A stretch of 64,000 bases of DNA from Gemmatimonadaceae bacterium (GCA_025362035.1 JANYIN010000126.1:1-64000); one strand, 5' to 3'. Shown: positions 10,121 through 20,535, counted from the first letter of the stretch. A program made the numbers and translations. The notes: generated by a model from the letters alone, not told the origin.

Positions 10121-11059
10121 TCAGAGTGACGACGGAAGCGAATGGTCGAGGTGAAAAAAGGCCAGTTCCTGCACCTCCACGTTGCTCCGCTTGGTGAGCC
10201 GCACGGATGCCGACGCCTTGCCGACGAGTCCTCGATCCGCGAGGTACTCGCACACGGTCGTCACGCCACAGACGTCGAAGTTCCGCTTGAAGTGGTCTTC
10301 GATCTCGGTGCACGAACGCGTCTCTCCGGCCTCACGCAGGTGGTCGAGCACCGGCGCAAACAGCGTGGCGGCGCGCTGCGCGAGGTACTCGTCGATCATC
10401 GCAAGCGCGGCCCGCACCGTCTTCGCGGTCTTCCGGGTGTTGAGCAGATCGGTGTAGATGGCTGCGAAGAGGGGTGGGTTGAGACTGGTCGCCTGCAGAA
10501 GCACTTCACGGTCAGCGACTTGTCGCGCGCCGAGTACCTCGAGCCGTGCCAGCGGGGTGGCGGTATTGAGAATCCAGAGCGCGGTGTACTCCAGGTCTCC
10601 CCTCGTGATCATCCACTTGTGCGCCTTGTACAATGGCGGGAGCACAGCCGCCGCGGCGCGGAAGATCTGGAGCCGGGTGTCGCGCGCGCCGATCTCGTGC
10701 AATCGCGCGAAAAGGCTGCGAATCGTCTCGTCGTGCGTGTAGAGTAGCCGGCCCTTGGCGAGGAACGAGTGCCAGAACGAGTTCCTGATGGAGCCCTCCA
10801 CCGCTGTGCGGAAGCCCGTGCGCTCGATGAGCATCGCGTGAACGTTGACACCGTCGGCGTAGAGAGTGAGCCCTTCTGAGTTCAGCTTCCTGTCATCGGT
10901 GGTCACCAGCACGAGGTCAATGTCGGAGTGTGCCCACACCGTGTCGTACGACAGGCTGCCGCAGAGAATCGCGGCCAGGATGGAGCGGTCCTCCTTCACC
11001 TGTTCGATGAGAGTATCGAGTGCCTTCGTGAACGCCTGATGAACCGCCGGACTGCCCAT
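10121..11059 (-). CDS. MNT-type nucleotidyltransferase domain protein
   Basis: From the ATG at 11059 the product is 312 residues. Its N-terminal domain shows the nucleotidyltransferase motif GS(L)[16 protein letters not shown], with GS followed by the paired Asp residues of DxD (SDIDL), at about residues 34-51. The family transfers nucleotidyl groups (antibiotic, toxin-antitoxin MNT, or other substrates). The rest is largely helical, ending in a winged-helix-like region ([30 protein letters not shown]). The frame remains open upstream to 11128, but those residues are poorly matched and precede the domain; the internal Met is preferred. It is 4 bp upstream of uvrA on the same strand. No HEPN-type partner gene is adjacent, so a toxin-antitoxin role is not supported. 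Substrate unknown. Confidence 0.72.
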   Translation of the reverse strand: MGSPAVHQAFTKALDTLIEQVKEDRSILAAILCGSLSYDTVWAHSDIDLVLVTTDDRKLNSEGLTLYADGVNVHAMLIERTGFRTAVEGSIRNSFWHSFLAKGRLLYTHDETIRSLFARLHEIGARDTRLQIFRAAAAVLPPLYKAHKWMITRGDLEYTALWILNTATPLARLEVLGARQVADREVLLQATSLNPPLFAAIYTDLLNTRKTAKTVRAALAMIDEYLAQRAATLFAPVLDHLREAGETRSCTEIEDHFKRNFDVCGVTTVCEYLADRGLVGKASASVRLTKRSNVEVQELAFFHLDHSLPSSL

Positions 11060-11180
11060 GCCGGAAGTATGCCGCAGAAGGACGCACGTTGCCACACGTG
11101 CGTTGCTCGATTCTGGTCGTCGCAGCATACTGAACCATCAGGCAGTCCTATACGCATTCCCTGGCGGAACTCGAGACCAC

Positions 11181-12227
11181 ATGGACAAGCATTTCGGCGT
11201 GGCCGTCGGCCGGCCTTCTCTCATGCTCCTCGCTGTCGGCTTCTTCGGCATGGCGCCCAGGGCTGTTGCGCAGACCGTGCATCGACTCCCCGCGACGCCA
11301 TCCACGGTTGCGTACGGGTATTACTGGTCGGAGGCCAAACCCGCCATCCGTGTCAAGTCAGGCGACATCGTGGACGTCGAGACGATGCTCACCAACTCGC
11401 CCGCCGGCCTCGAGCGTATCGGCGTGAGACCGGAAGACATTCCGCAGAACCTGCGCGACATCGTCACCCAGGACACGGGATTGCTGAAAGGACCGGGCGG
11501 TCACATCCTGACCGGTCCTATCTTCGTCGAAGGCGCGGACTCTGGCGACGTCCTCGAAGTGCGTATTCAGTCCATCACGCTGCCGCTTGCCTACGGCTAC
11601 AATGGATGCAGCGGCTTCATGCGGGAGCTCTGTCAGGTACGCGGCAGCACCCTGATCCAGATGGACCGCCAGAGAATGACGGCGGAGGTGGCGCCAGGAA
11701 TCACCGTCCCGTTGCGCCCGTTCTGGGGCTCGATCGGCGTCGCCCCGGCGGCATCACTCGGCCGGGTGAGCAGCAATCCGCCCAGCCGCCATGCCGGCAA
11801 CATCGACAACAAGGAACTCGTCGCGGGCACGACGCTGTACATCCCCGTGTTCGTGAAAGGCGCGCTATTGGAGATCGGTGACGGCCATGCCGCACAGGGG
11901 GACGGGGAGGTCGATCAGACGGCGATCGAAACCGACTTGCGGGGCCGCGTACAGCTCGTCGTGCGCAAGGACATGAAGCTCGACTGGCCGCGCATCGAGA
12001 CGCCCACGCACTGGATCACCATGGGGACCGACACGTCGCTCGTGGTCGCAACGAAGACGGCGGTGGCGGAAATGGTGAAGATGCTCCAGCAGATGAAGGG
12101 CATCACCCAAACGCAGGCGTACCAGGCGTCGTCGATGGCCGCCGACCTCCACATCACCGAACTGGTGGATGGCAACGTCGGCGTACACATGCTCATCGCG
12201 AAGTCGTATCTCTCGCCGATGAAGTAG
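11181..12227 (+). CDS. Exported acetamidase/formamidase-family protein
   Basis: From the ATG at 11181 the protein is 348 residues and has a clear signal peptide (LMLLAVGFFGMAPRAVAQ). The mature part follows the FmdA/AmdA family: GGHILTGPIFVEGADSGDVLEVRI near 105-130 and a Gly/Asp-rich IGDGHAAQGDGEVDQTAIE near 230-250, which carries the conserved His/Glu of the amide-hydrolysing site. Known members release ammonia from formamide or acetamide in the cytosol; the signal peptide suggests a periplasmic version here and its substrate is open. The frame is open back to 11058, overlapping the divergent nucleotidyltransferase start, but that region is not hydrophobic. Its last 35 bp overlap the 3' end of the convergent aminotransferase gene. 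Confidence 0.88.
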   Translation: MDKHFGVAVGRPSLMLLAVGFFGMAPRAVAQTVHRLPATPSTVAYGYYWSEAKPAIRVKSGDIVDVETMLTNSPAGLERIGVRPEDIPQNLRDIVTQDTGLLKGPGGHILTGPIFVEGADSGDVLEVRIQSITLPLAYGYNGCSGFMRELCQVRGSTLIQMDRQRMTAEVAPGITVPLRPFWGSIGVAPAASLGRVSSNPPSRHAGNIDNKELVAGTTLYIPVFVKGALLEIGDGHAAQGDGEVDQTAIETDLRGRVQLVVRKDMKLDWPRIETPTHWITMGTDTSLVVATKTAVAEMVKMLQQMKGITQTQAYQASSMAADLHITELVDGNVGVHMLIAKSYLSPMK

Positions 12228-13398
12228 TACCTGAGTGGACGCGCGCCTCCGCCCGTAAGGCCTCGTCCAGCGCTCCCACGAAGTGCTCCACCGTCGGCAC
12301 CCGCGCGTTGGTTCCCATCACGCCCACGCGCCACACCTTGCCAGCGAGCGCGCCGAGTCCGCCACCCATCTCCACGCCCATGTCCAAGAGACGCGAGCGG
12401 ACGCGTGCCTCATCCACTCCATCAGGCACGCGGACGACGTTGATGGTCGGACACCGGTTCGCCGCCGGCGTGAACAGTGAAAGGCCGAGACCGTCCAATC
12501 CGAGGACCAACGCCAGGTGCGCGGCCTCGTGCCGCGCCCAGCGTACCTCGAGCCCCTCATCGAGGATCAACCGAAGGGCCTCGTGCACCCCGTAGATGTT
12601 TGCCACCGGCGCCGTGTGGTGGAACGCGCGCTTCCTGGTCGCGCCCGTTTCGCCCCAATACTGGAACAGGAGCGCGAGATCGAGATACCAGGTACCGGGT
12701 TTGCTCTTACGCCCTCGAACGGCCGCCATGGCGCGCGGGCCCACGGTGATCGGGCCCATGCCCGGGGGCGCACCGATGCACTTCTGCGTGCACGAACCCG
12801 CTGCATCGATGCCCCACTCGTCGACCTCGATCTGCACGCCGCCCAGTGAGGTCACGCAATCCATCACCACCAGAGCGTCACACCGTCTGGCGACCGCGAC
12901 GACGTCCTGAACGGGCTGCATCGCTCCGGTCGTGGTTTCCGCATGCACAAAGGCCACGACCTTTGCCGGCCGTTCCTTCAACATCCGGTCCAGTGCGTCG
13001 GGATCGACGACCTCGCCGGGCGCCGCTTCGATCGTGCGCACGTCTGCGCCTGATCGACGGGCCAGTTCCGCCAGCCGCTGGCCGAAGTAGCCGTTGACGC
13101 ACACCACCGCGCTGTCGCCGGGCTCGAGGAGATTGAGCATGATGGCTTCCAAACCCGCCGAACCCGTGCCCGAGATCGGCAGGGTGTGGTGGTTCCGCGT
13201 GCGATAGACCTGACGCAGCGCATCCATCGTCTCGTCCATCAGCTGCACGAAGTAGGGATCGAGGTGTCCCACTGGATTCGCGCCCATCGCGGCCAACACC
13301 CGTGGATCCGGATTGCTCGGTCCGGGTCCCATCAGAAGCCGCACGGGGGGATTGAGCGGGGTGCGCGCCGCGCGCACTGAATTGGCTGAGTCAGTCAT
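12193..13398 (-). CDS. Alanine-glyoxylate/serine-pyruvate aminotransferase-family PLP enzyme
   Basis: A 401-residue fold-type I aminotransferase of the class V group (AGT/SPT). Seen residues: MGPGPSNPDPRVL near 23-35, HTLPISGTGSAGLEA at 71-85, the D180 that binds the pyridine nitrogen in VVMDCVTSLGG, and K206 in CTQKCIGAPPGM as the Schiff-base Lys. The family converts serine or alanine with glyoxylate or pyruvate as amino acceptor. The typical motif is SQK(G/C)LG; here the flanking residues are Thr-Gln-Lys, still consistent. No signal peptide, so cytosolic. It is transcribed opposite the acetamidase gene and their 3' ends overlap by 35 bp; upstream it diverges from an exported esterase gene across a 50-bp gap that must hold both promoters. 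Confidence 0.9.
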   Translation of the reverse strand: MTDSANSVRAARTPLNPPVRLLMGPGPSNPDPRVLAAMGANPVGHLDPYFVQLMDETMDALRQVYRTRNHHTLPISGTGSAGLEAIMLNLLEPGDSAVVCVNGYFGQRLAELARRSGADVRTIEAAPGEVVDPDALDRMLKERPAKVVAFVHAETTTGAMQPVQDVVAVARRCDALVVMDCVTSLGGVQIEVDEWGIDAAGSCTQKCIGAPPGMGPITVGPRAMAAVRGRKSKPGTWYLDLALLFQYWGETGATRKRAFHHTAPVANIYGVHEALRLILDEGLEVRWARHEAAHLALVLGLDGLGLSLFTPAANRCPTINVVRVPDGVDEARVRSRLLDMGVEMGGGLGALAGKVWRVGVMGTNARVPTVEHFVGALDEALRAEARVHSGTTSSARDTTSR

Positions 13399-13448
13399 TC
13401 CGAATGATCACCTCTTGCCGTCGTGGGCGGCAAGGATAGCATCAAGCC

Positions 13449-15122
13449 ATGATCATTCAGCCGCGTGCCATCGTCATTGGACTGTCCGCAGTGCTCCTCG
13501 CGGGGCCGGCGCACCCACAGGCCCCACGCCTCGACCGCTCGCGCCTTACGTTCGCGATTTCGATTCCGAAAACCAAGAGCGCAATACCGGTGGATGGGCG
13601 CATCATTCTCGTCGTCTCGAACAACAATCGCCAGGAACCGCGCTTCCAGAACAACGTCTATCGCGCGGACACGCAACTGTCCTTCGGAATCGACGTAAGC
13701 GGATTGCGTCCGGACGTCGATGCAGTCATCGACGGCGCGACCTTCGGGTATCCGCTCAAGAGCATCAACGAGATTCCCGCTGGTGACTACTGGGTCCAGG
13801 CGGTGCTCAACCGCTACGAGACGTTTCACCGCTCCGACGGGCACACCGTCAAGTTGCACATGGATCAGGGCGAAGGGCAGCAGTGGAATCGATCGCCGGG
13901 CAACCTCTACAATGCGCCGGTCAGGGTGCACATCGATCCATCGACGCGTCAGAACGTGCGCATCTCCCTGGACATGGAGATCCCGCCGCTGGGGCAGCCA
14001 AAGGACACGAAGTACATCAAGCACGTACGAATGCAGAGCGCCGCGCTCACGAAGTTCTGGGGACGCCCGATGTTCCTCGGCGCAATCGTGCTGCTGCCCG
14101 AGGGCTACGACGAACATCCCGACGCGCGGTATCCGCTGATGATCAACCACGGCCACTTCACCAGTGATTTCCGTGATTTCAGCGAAACGCCGCCTGCATC
14201 CGGCGATGAACGTGGAGTGGGAGCGTACCAGTTCTACAAGACGTGGACTGGTGCCGGTTTCCCGCGCATGCTGATGGTCATCGTCCAGCACGCCAATCCG
14301 TATTACGACGATTCCTATGCTGTGAACTCGGAGAACGTCGGCCCCTATGGCGACGCCATCAACAAGGAACTGTTGCCGTTCCTCGAGCAGAAATTTCGAG
14401 GAATCGGCCAGGGCTGGGCGCGCGGATTGTACGGCGGATCAACCGGGGGCTGGGAAACGCTCGCGACGCAGATCTTCTATCCCGACGACTACAACGGCGC
14501 GTGGGCCGCGTGCCCCGACGCCGTAGACTTCCGTGAATACGAAGTCATCAACATCTACGACGAGAAGAACGCGTTCTACATCAACAGCGACTGGAAGAAG
14601 ACACCGCACGCGGACGGTCGGAACTACCTCGATCACCTCCTGTCCGTCACTGAGGAGGATGTCCATTGGGAACTGGTGCTCGGCACCAAGGGGCGGTCGG
14701 GCGATCAATGGAACATCTGGCAGGCCGTGTACAGCCCGGTCGGCTCGGACGGCTACCCCGCGCCCATCTGGGATCCCATGACCGGCGTCATCGATCACAA
14801 GGTGGCCGGTCATTGGCGCGAGCACTATGACCTTCGCTACATCCTCGAACGGGACTGGGCGACACTCGGGCCAAAGCTGCGTGGCAAGCTGCACCTCTAC
14901 GTCGGCGACATGGACACCTGGCACCTCAACAACGCCGTGTATCTCATGGAGGACTTCCTGAAGAAGGCACGGAATCCGTCAGCCGATGCCGTGGTGGAGT
15001 ATGGCGACAGGAAGGAGCACTGCTGGAGCGGTCACGACACGGAGTACTGGTTCAGGAGCTTCGAAGCGAGGATCCTTGAGTCTGCTCCAAAGGGGGCAGA
15101 CCTCAAGGGATGGCGGTACTGA
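13449..15122 (+). CDS. Exported alpha/beta-hydrolase esterase (EsterD-like)
   Basis: A 557-residue protein with a signal peptide (IVIGLSAVLLAGPAHPQ). The first ~200 residues form a beta-rich N-terminal domain with extended sequence HTVKLHMDQGEGQQ; the second part is an alpha/beta-hydrolase. The nucleophile appears in LYGGSTGGW, S331. The likely Asp is in YVGDMDTWHLN near 492 and His in EHCWSGH near 518-524. Such putative esterases resemble the esterase D/FrsA-like group used for polymer- or carbohydrate-ester hydrolysis; the substrate is unknown. The Lhr gene begins 17 bp downstream on the same strand, but the two seem functionally unrelated. Starts at the first ATG of the frame. Confidence 0.82.
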   Translation: MIIQPRAIVIGLSAVLLAGPAHPQAPRLDRSRLTFAISIPKTKSAIPVDGRIILVVSNNNRQEPRFQNNVYRADTQLSFGIDVSGLRPDVDAVIDGATFGYPLKSINEIPAGDYWVQAVLNRYETFHRSDGHTVKLHMDQGEGQQWNRSPGNLYNAPVRVHIDPSTRQNVRISLDMEIPPLGQPKDTKYIKHVRMQSAALTKFWGRPMFLGAIVLLPEGYDEHPDARYPLMINHGHFTSDFRDFSETPPASGDERGVGAYQFYKTWTGAGFPRMLMVIVQHANPYYDDSYAVNSENVGPYGDAINKELLPFLEQKFRGIGQGWARGLYGGSTGGWETLATQIFYPDDYNGAWAACPDAVDFREYEVINIYDEKNAFYINSDWKKTPHADGRNYLDHLLSVTEEDVHWELVLGTKGRSGDQWNIWQAVYSPVGSDGYPAPIWDPMTGVIDHKVAGHWREHYDLRYILERDWATLGPKLRGKLHLYVGDMDTWHLNNAVYLMEDFLKKARNPSADAVVEYGDRKEHCWSGHDTEYWFRSFEARILESAPKGADLKGWRY

Positions 15123-15139
15123 AGCCCCGATGAGGCCGC

Positions 15140-18100
15140 ATGGGTACTGACCCACTCGCCGGCTTTCACCCGATCGTTCGGGGCTGGTTCACTGATACGC
15201 TCGGCGAGCCGTCCGCGCCTCAGCGCGCGGGTTGGCCCGCCATTGCGAGCGGCGCGGACACGCTGATTCTCGCCCCAACGGGTACGGGCAAGACCCTCGC
15301 GGCGTTCCTCTGGGAATTGAACGCACTCATCACCGACGGACTCGCGGCGCCGCTTGCCAACGCGGTTCACCTCCTCTACGTCTCGCCGCTCAAGGCACTC
15401 AACAACGACGTGCAGCGGAACCTCGAACTCCCGCTGGCACAGCTCAAGTCACGCTTCGAAGCCGTGGAGTCCACGCCCGCGGGCCGGCAGCGCAGTGCCC
15501 GCTTTCCGGAAATTCGCGTCGCGGTTCGCACTGGCGACACGACCGCCTCCGCGCGCGCCCGCATGCTCCGGAAGACCCCGCACATCCTTATCACCACTCC
15601 GGAATCGCTCCATATCCTCCTGACGAGCGTCCGCGGGCGAACGATGTTCAGCTCGCTGCGCGTAGTGATCATCGATGAGATCCACGCCGTTGCGGGCACC
15701 AAGCGGGGCGTGCACCTGGCACTCACGCTCGAGCGACTTGCCCGCATCGCACCCGATGCGCCACAGCGCATCGGCCTGTCGGCCACGCAGAAGCCGCTCG
15801 ACGAAGTGGCGCGATTCCTGTCGGGATGCACACCGTCGCGCGAGGGCACGGAGGGCGCCTTCCGCCCAGTCACGATCGTCGACTGCGGCCTGGTGAAGCG
15901 AATGGAGACGAGCATCCAATCGCCCATCGACGATCTCGCGCACGTGGACGGCACGATCTGGACGTCGGTCGCGCCACTGGTGCTCGACAGGATCAGGAAC
16001 GCGCGCACGACGCTGGTGTTCGTGAACAATCGCGGACTCGCTGAGAGAATGGCGGCGCGCATCAACGCGCTTGCGGAAGAAGAGATCGCGCTTCCCTACC
16101 ACGGCTCTCTATCGCGCGAACGGAGGTTTCTGCTCGAGGAACGCCTGAAGGCAGGCGAGCTTCGCGCGCTCATCTCGACGAGCTCGCTGGAGCTTGGCAT
16201 CGACGTCGGCTCCGTCGACCTTGTGGTGCAGTTGCAGAGTCCAAAGCGCGTCGCGTCGGCCCTCCAGCGTGTCGGCCGCGCCGGCCATTCGCTCAACGCC
16301 ACGAGCTGCGGCGTGTTCGTGCCCACATTCCGGGACGATGCGCTGGAGCAGATGGCGATCCTCGACGCCATGCGTTCCGGCGACGTGGAACCGACGCGAG
16401 TGGTGCAGAACGCGCTGGACGTCCTCGCGCAGCTCATCGTCGCCATCGTGGCCTCGGAGCCGGAGTGGTCGGCGACCGGATTATTCGACTTCGTGCGGCG
16501 CGCGTATCCCTATCATCTGCTCACGCGCACCGCGTTCGACGAAACCCTCGCCATGCTGTCCGGCAAGTATCCCAGCGACGTCGCCGCCGAACTGGAAGCA
16601 CGAATTTCCTGGGACCGCATCTCCGATCTGCTTACGCCCGCCAGAGCGTCGCGCATGGTCGCGACCATTTCCGGGGGGACGATTCCCGACCGCGGGCTGT
16701 ACGCGGTGAACCTCGCAGACAAGACGCGCCTTGGGGAACTGGACGAGGAGTTTGTGCACGAGTCGCGCGTGGGCGACGTCTTCCAGCTCGGCAGTTCAAC
16801 GTGGCGGATACGGTCCATCGAGCACGATCGCGTGATCGTCATCCCAGCGCCCGGCGCGCCCGCACGCATGCCATTCTGGCACGGCGAGTTCATGGCACGC
16901 TCCAATCATCTGTCGGCGCGCGTCGGGGAGCTGCGACGCACGCTCGACAGCGCGTGCACGCTGAATGACTTATCCGATATTCAGGCGCGGTACCACAGTG
17001 ACGAACCAACCACTCGCTCACTTGCGGAATACGTGCAGGCGCAACGTGCTATCACCGAGATCGTTCCGGACGACACGCATCTGGTGCTGGAGCACTTTCG
17101 CGACGAGGTCGGGTCTATCCGACTCGTGCTCCACGCGCCGTTTGGAGGCCGCGTGAACGCGCCCTGGGGAATGGCTCTTGGGCGCCGTGTACGTGAACGA
17201 CTCGGCGTCGACGTACAGGTGCAGACCACGGACGATGGACTCATGCTGAGACTTCCCAACATGGGCGCGGCGCCGCCACTCGACGCGGTGCGCAACTTGT
17301 CCGTGGAAGAAGCCGACCGGCTGGTGCTGGAGGAGGTGGGTGGCTCGTCGCTCTTCGGCGCGCGCTTTCGCATGAACGCGGCACGTGCGCTGCTGCTTCC
17401 GCGGGGTAATCCCCGCCGGCGCATGCCCCTCTGGCTGCAGCGACTGAAGTCGGCCGATTTGCTGCAGGCCGTCCACGAGTTCCCCTCGTTCCCCATCGTG
17501 GTCGAGACGTATCGAGACGTGCTGCAAGACGCATTCGACATGGCGGCGTTGCGTGACGTGCTCGCCAGAATCGCAAGTGGCGCCATCACGATTCACACTG
17601 TGGAGACGTCGATGCCGTCGCCGTTCGCCGCGTCGCTGCAGTTTGGCTTCGTCATCGACTGGATGTATGGCGACGACGCGCCGCGCGCCGAACAACGCGC
17701 GGCCCTGCTGTCACTCGATCGGTCGTTGCTCGACGAACTGATGGGGGGCGAAGGCGCTGACGACGGCACGCTCGTGGCACTCGAGGAGCTGCTCGCCCGC
17801 CGGCGCGGGACCGCCATTGGCCGCCAGGCCAGGGACGCGGATGAACTCGCGGTGCTGGTCGATCGTGTCGGCGACCTCACTCGTGACGAGCTCGTCGCGC
17901 GCATCGCGCCGTCAACCGAGTGGCGGCGCGGGGATCCGCTCGCGGGCCTACTCGCGAGTGGTCGCCTCGTGGGGGTAGGGATTCCGACCGCGCACGGGCT
18001 CGAGCAGCGATTCATTCTCGTGGATGCCTTCGCGCGATACCTCTCCGCGTTCGGGCCCGCCACAGTCGCAATGGTGCTGGCCGGAGAGTCGCTGGTGCCG

Positions 18101-19813
18101 CGACCGGCGGAGGCGGTCGTTCCCGCCGTTCTGCGTGAGGCAGTGCTGACCGAACGGGCGGCGCGGCGCGAGATTCTTGCGCGTTGGATCGCCTTGGCGG
18201 GTGCCGTGTCCGTGATCGATGCACGCGGGCGCTACGATTTCGACGCTCGATGGATCGAGCGTCGGTTCAACGACTGGGAGCGGGCGCGTGTACTCGTGCG
18301 CGGCGTGTTCGGCGGCAATCGCGGCGTTACACGTTGGTGCTCGGGACGACTGCTCGAGAGAGCGCGCCGCCGGGAACTGGCCGTGGCGCGAAAGCAGATC
18401 GAAGCGGTACCGCTGGACATGTTCCAGCGATTCCTTCAGCGCTGGCAGTATCTCACACCGTCCACGCGGCTGACGGGCACCGATGCCATCACGCGGGCGC
18501 TCGCGCAGATGTACGGTGTGTCGCGGCCGGCAGACGCGTGGGAGCGGGACTACCTACCGTCGCGCGTCGAGCGGTACGAGGCCAGCGCACTCGGCCGGCT
18601 TGCCGCGTCCGGTGCGCTCGTTTGGGCAGCGGAACCGACACGCCAGGTGTCCGGGCCACGGCACGGCGTAGTCGGTGACGCGGCCACCGGACGTGAGGCA
18701 ATTGCGGGGCGACGCGTGCGAATTCGGTTCTTCGAACGCGGCTCCGGGCGGCTGTGGCTCCGAGATCCGGTGGAGGACAGTGCGCTTGGCGACGATGCAC
18801 GCCGAGTACTTGTCCTGATGAAGAATCAAGGGGCGTCTTTCATCGCGGACATCTCGACAGCGACCGGACTCGGAATGCACGCGACGCGCGATGCCCTGCG
18901 CGAGCTGGTCACCATGGGGCTGGCGACCAACGATACCGTGGACGCGCTTCGCGATGTACTACGCTGGAGGCCCGTGCGGCCGGTAAGAGGCGAAAAAGAG
19001 CCCGATCCCACGCGCTGGCTACCGGCGGACTACCAGCCAAGCGAAGGCCGGCCTGTCATTCAGCGGCGCGTAAACCTGCGACGCCTGCCCAAGTGGCGAC
19101 GGCCCGACCGCGAGGAGGGTGGTGGCGGTGGATGGGGCGGTCGCTGGTCGATCGTTCATGCTCCGGGCACGCTGGGACTCGAACGCGACGAACACGAGCT
19201 CGCCGAGCAGGTCGCTCGACAGTGGCTGACGCGTTATGGCATCGTGTCACGGGATTGGTGGATCCGCGAGCGCCCCGCGGTGGGGTGGCGAGAAATTTAC
19301 CACGAGCTCAAGCGACTCGAGTTTCGCGGTGAGGTCTTGCGCGGATACTTCGTATCGGGTTTGGCCGGCGCGCAGTTCGCGTTGCCGGAGGCCGTCGAGA
19401 TGCTGCGTGCTTCAGGCGTAGGCGACGATGCCGCGAGTGTGGTGATGAGCACGACAGATCCCGCCAACGTGTACTCCCTGGCGCGAACACCCGGCATGGT
19501 GTCGGATGCTGTAACCAGGCCGAGGGGGAGCGGGGCGATGTTGGTGACGCTTGCGGGAGGAATCCTCCTTGCGGTCGAACATCGCGGCACCCGTCTCCGC
19601 GTTGCGGGCACGGCAACCGAGGAGCAGGTGCGCGATGCTGCCGCGGCGCTCGCCGCCCGGTTGGTGTCGCGAACCGGGGGCGCGCGTGGCTCCGACGTCC
19701 TCGTGGAATTCATCGACGGCGTGCGTGCCGGCGTGTCTCGTTGGGCGGGTGCGTTTCTCGACGCGGGATATCGGCGCGCGGGGACAGATCTGAGGTACTA
19801 CGCTGGCGTCTGA
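15140..19813 (+). CDS. lhr: Lhr superfamily 2 DNA helicase, full length
   Basis: A 1557-residue protein close in length to E. coli Lhr (about 1538). Helicase motif I is APTGTGKT at 45-52, motif II DEIH at 179-182, motif III LSATQ near 215, and motif VI QRVGRAGH near 374-381, all intact. The DEAD_assoc-type region follows the helicase core. The C-terminal half carries the Lhr-CTD including winged-helix modules of the AlkZ/HTH_42 kind, and a Gly-rich linker REEGGGGGWGGRW near 1322-1334. In other bacteria Lhr is a 3'-5' helicase and its C-terminal module can act as a uracil-DNA glycosylase (established in E. coli), suggesting a DNA-repair role. The ATG follows GAGG (15131-15134). The nearest repair gene, uvrA, is 5 kb away on the other strand. 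Confidence 0.95.
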   Translation: MGTDPLAGFHPIVRGWFTDTLGEPSAPQRAGWPAIASGADTLILAPTGTGKTLAAFLWELNALITDGLAAPLANAVHLLYVSPLKALNNDVQRNLELPLAQLKSRFEAVESTPAGRQRSARFPEIRVAVRTGDTTASARARMLRKTPHILITTPESLHILLTSVRGRTMFSSLRVVIIDEIHAVAGTKRGVHLALTLERLARIAPDAPQRIGLSATQKPLDEVARFLSGCTPSREGTEGAFRPVTIVDCGLVKRMETSIQSPIDDLAHVDGTIWTSVAPLVLDRIRNARTTLVFVNNRGLAERMAARINALAEEEIALPYHGSLSRERRFLLEERLKAGELRALISTSSLELGIDVGSVDLVVQLQSPKRVASALQRVGRAGHSLNATSCGVFVPTFRDDALEQMAILDAMRSGDVEPTRVVQNALDVLAQLIVAIVASEPEWSATGLFDFVRRAYPYHLLTRTAFDETLAMLSGKYPSDVAAELEARISWDRISDLLTPARASRMVATISGGTIPDRGLYAVNLADKTRLGELDEEFVHESRVGDVFQLGSSTWRIRSIEHDRVIVIPAPGAPARMPFWHGEFMARSNHLSARVGELRRTLDSACTLNDLSDIQARYHSDEPTTRSLAEYVQAQRAITEIVPDDTHLVLEHFRDEVGSIRLVLHAPFGGRVNAPWGMALGRRVRERLGVDVQVQTTDDGLMLRLPNMGAAPPLDAVRNLSVEEADRLVLEEVGGSSLFGARFRMNAARALLLPRGNPRRRMPLWLQRLKSADLLQAVHEFPSFPIVVETYRDVLQDAFDMAALRDVLARIASGAITIHTVETSMPSPFAASLQFGFVIDWMYGDDAPRAEQRAALLSLDRSLLDELMGGEGADDGTLVALEELLARRRGTAIGRQARDADELAVLVDRVGDLTRDELVARIAPSTEWRRGDPLAGLLASGRLVGVGIPTAHGLEQRFILVDAFARYLSAFGPATVAMVLAGESLVPRPAEAVVPAVLREAVLTERAARREILARWIALAGAVSVIDARGRYDFDARWIERRFNDWERARVLVRGVFGGNRGVTRWCSGRLLERARRRELAVARKQIEAVPLDMFQRFLQRWQYLTPSTRLTGTDAITRALAQMYGVSRPADAWERDYLPSRVERYEASALGRLAASGALVWAAEPTRQVSGPRHGVVGDAATGREAIAGRRVRIRFFERGSGRLWLRDPVEDSALGDDARRVLVLMKNQGASFIADISTATGLGMHATRDALRELVTMGLATNDTVDALRDVLRWRPVRPVRGEKEPDPTRWLPADYQPSEGRPVIQRRVNLRRLPKWRRPDREEGGGGGWGGRWSIVHAPGTLGLERDEHELAEQVARQWLTRYGIVSRDWWIRERPAVGWREIYHELKRLEFRGEVLRGYFVSGLAGAQFALPEAVEMLRASGVGDDAASVVMSTTDPANVYSLARTPGMVSDAVTRPRGSGAMLVTLAGGILLAVEHRGTRLRVAGTATEEQVRDAAAALAARLVSRTGGARGSDVLVEFIDGVRAGVSRWAGAFLDAGYRRAGTDLRYYAGV

Positions 19814-19970
19814 ATGCCGAGTATTCAGAACGTTGCCGGCCAAGGAACCGCGCGATATTGATTGGCAGGTGAATTCGTCGATTGCCGTCAAATCGTCGTC
19901 AGCATTCGGCATGCAGGGGTCGTCGGTACGTACAAATATCTATTCATGTTCTGCTCTCGAGGAAATTCGC

Positions 19971-20489
19971 ATGCTCCAACCTGCGATGCTATGGCGCTTG
20001 TCAACGCTCGCCGTCGCCACACTATTCATGGCGACACAGCCGCTGTCGGCACAGATCGGGAAGCCGGGCACTGCGGACTCGATCCTGCTTGCCCAGCGGC
20101 GATCGAATGCAGTAAAGATTCTCGCCCCGGCGAGATTTGCGCTCGAGAAGAGGACGGAGCTGGGGCTGAACGCCGGGCAGGTCACCGCGCTCCAGAAGCT
20201 GGCCGTCGCTCTGGACGACTCAGCCGGCGTGCGGCGCTATCGGACCATGAAGCTGATGCAATCGAGAGATCCAGCCAGCTCGGCGACGGCCAAGGCGGCC
20301 GCAAGTTGGGTCGGTCCCATCGACGAGTCTGGCATCACGGGGGACTTTTGCCAGCAGTCGCAGTATCAGGCCGACGCGATGATCGGTCTGGTTCGCGACC
20401 GACACATGGTGGGTGCGGTGCTCACGCCGGCGCAACGCACGCAGTTGGAACAGATCTTTGCCGCCTCCGTGAATCCACCGAGCAGGTAG
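19971..20489 (+). CDS. Small exported protein with LTxxQ-like motifs (Spy/CpxP-like)
   Basis: From the ATG at 19971, preceded by GAGGAAA (19959-19965), the product is 172 residues. It has a signal peptide ending about PLSAQ (residue 25). The mature part is predicted helical and carries two LTxxQ-type motifs: LNAGQVTALQKL near 63-74 and LTPAQRTQLEQIF near 152-164. These motifs mark the Spy/CpxP family of periplasmic ATP-independent chaperones, but similarity here is limited, so assignment is tentative. The frame is open back to 19833 but those residues lack hydrophobicity. It follows the Lhr gene by 157 bp. The start of the next hydrolase gene lies 46 bp downstream. Confidence 0.6.
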   Translation: MLQPAMLWRLSTLAVATLFMATQPLSAQIGKPGTADSILLAQRRSNAVKILAPARFALEKRTELGLNAGQVTALQKLAVALDDSAGVRRYRTMKLMQSRDPASSATAKAAASWVGPIDESGITGDFCQQSQYQADAMIGLVRDRHMVGAVLTPAQRTQLEQIFAASVNPPSR

Positions 20490-20535
20490 ATTGCAGCGTT
20501 CGCCACGAAATGACCCGCGCCTCGCGAGGAGGCTC

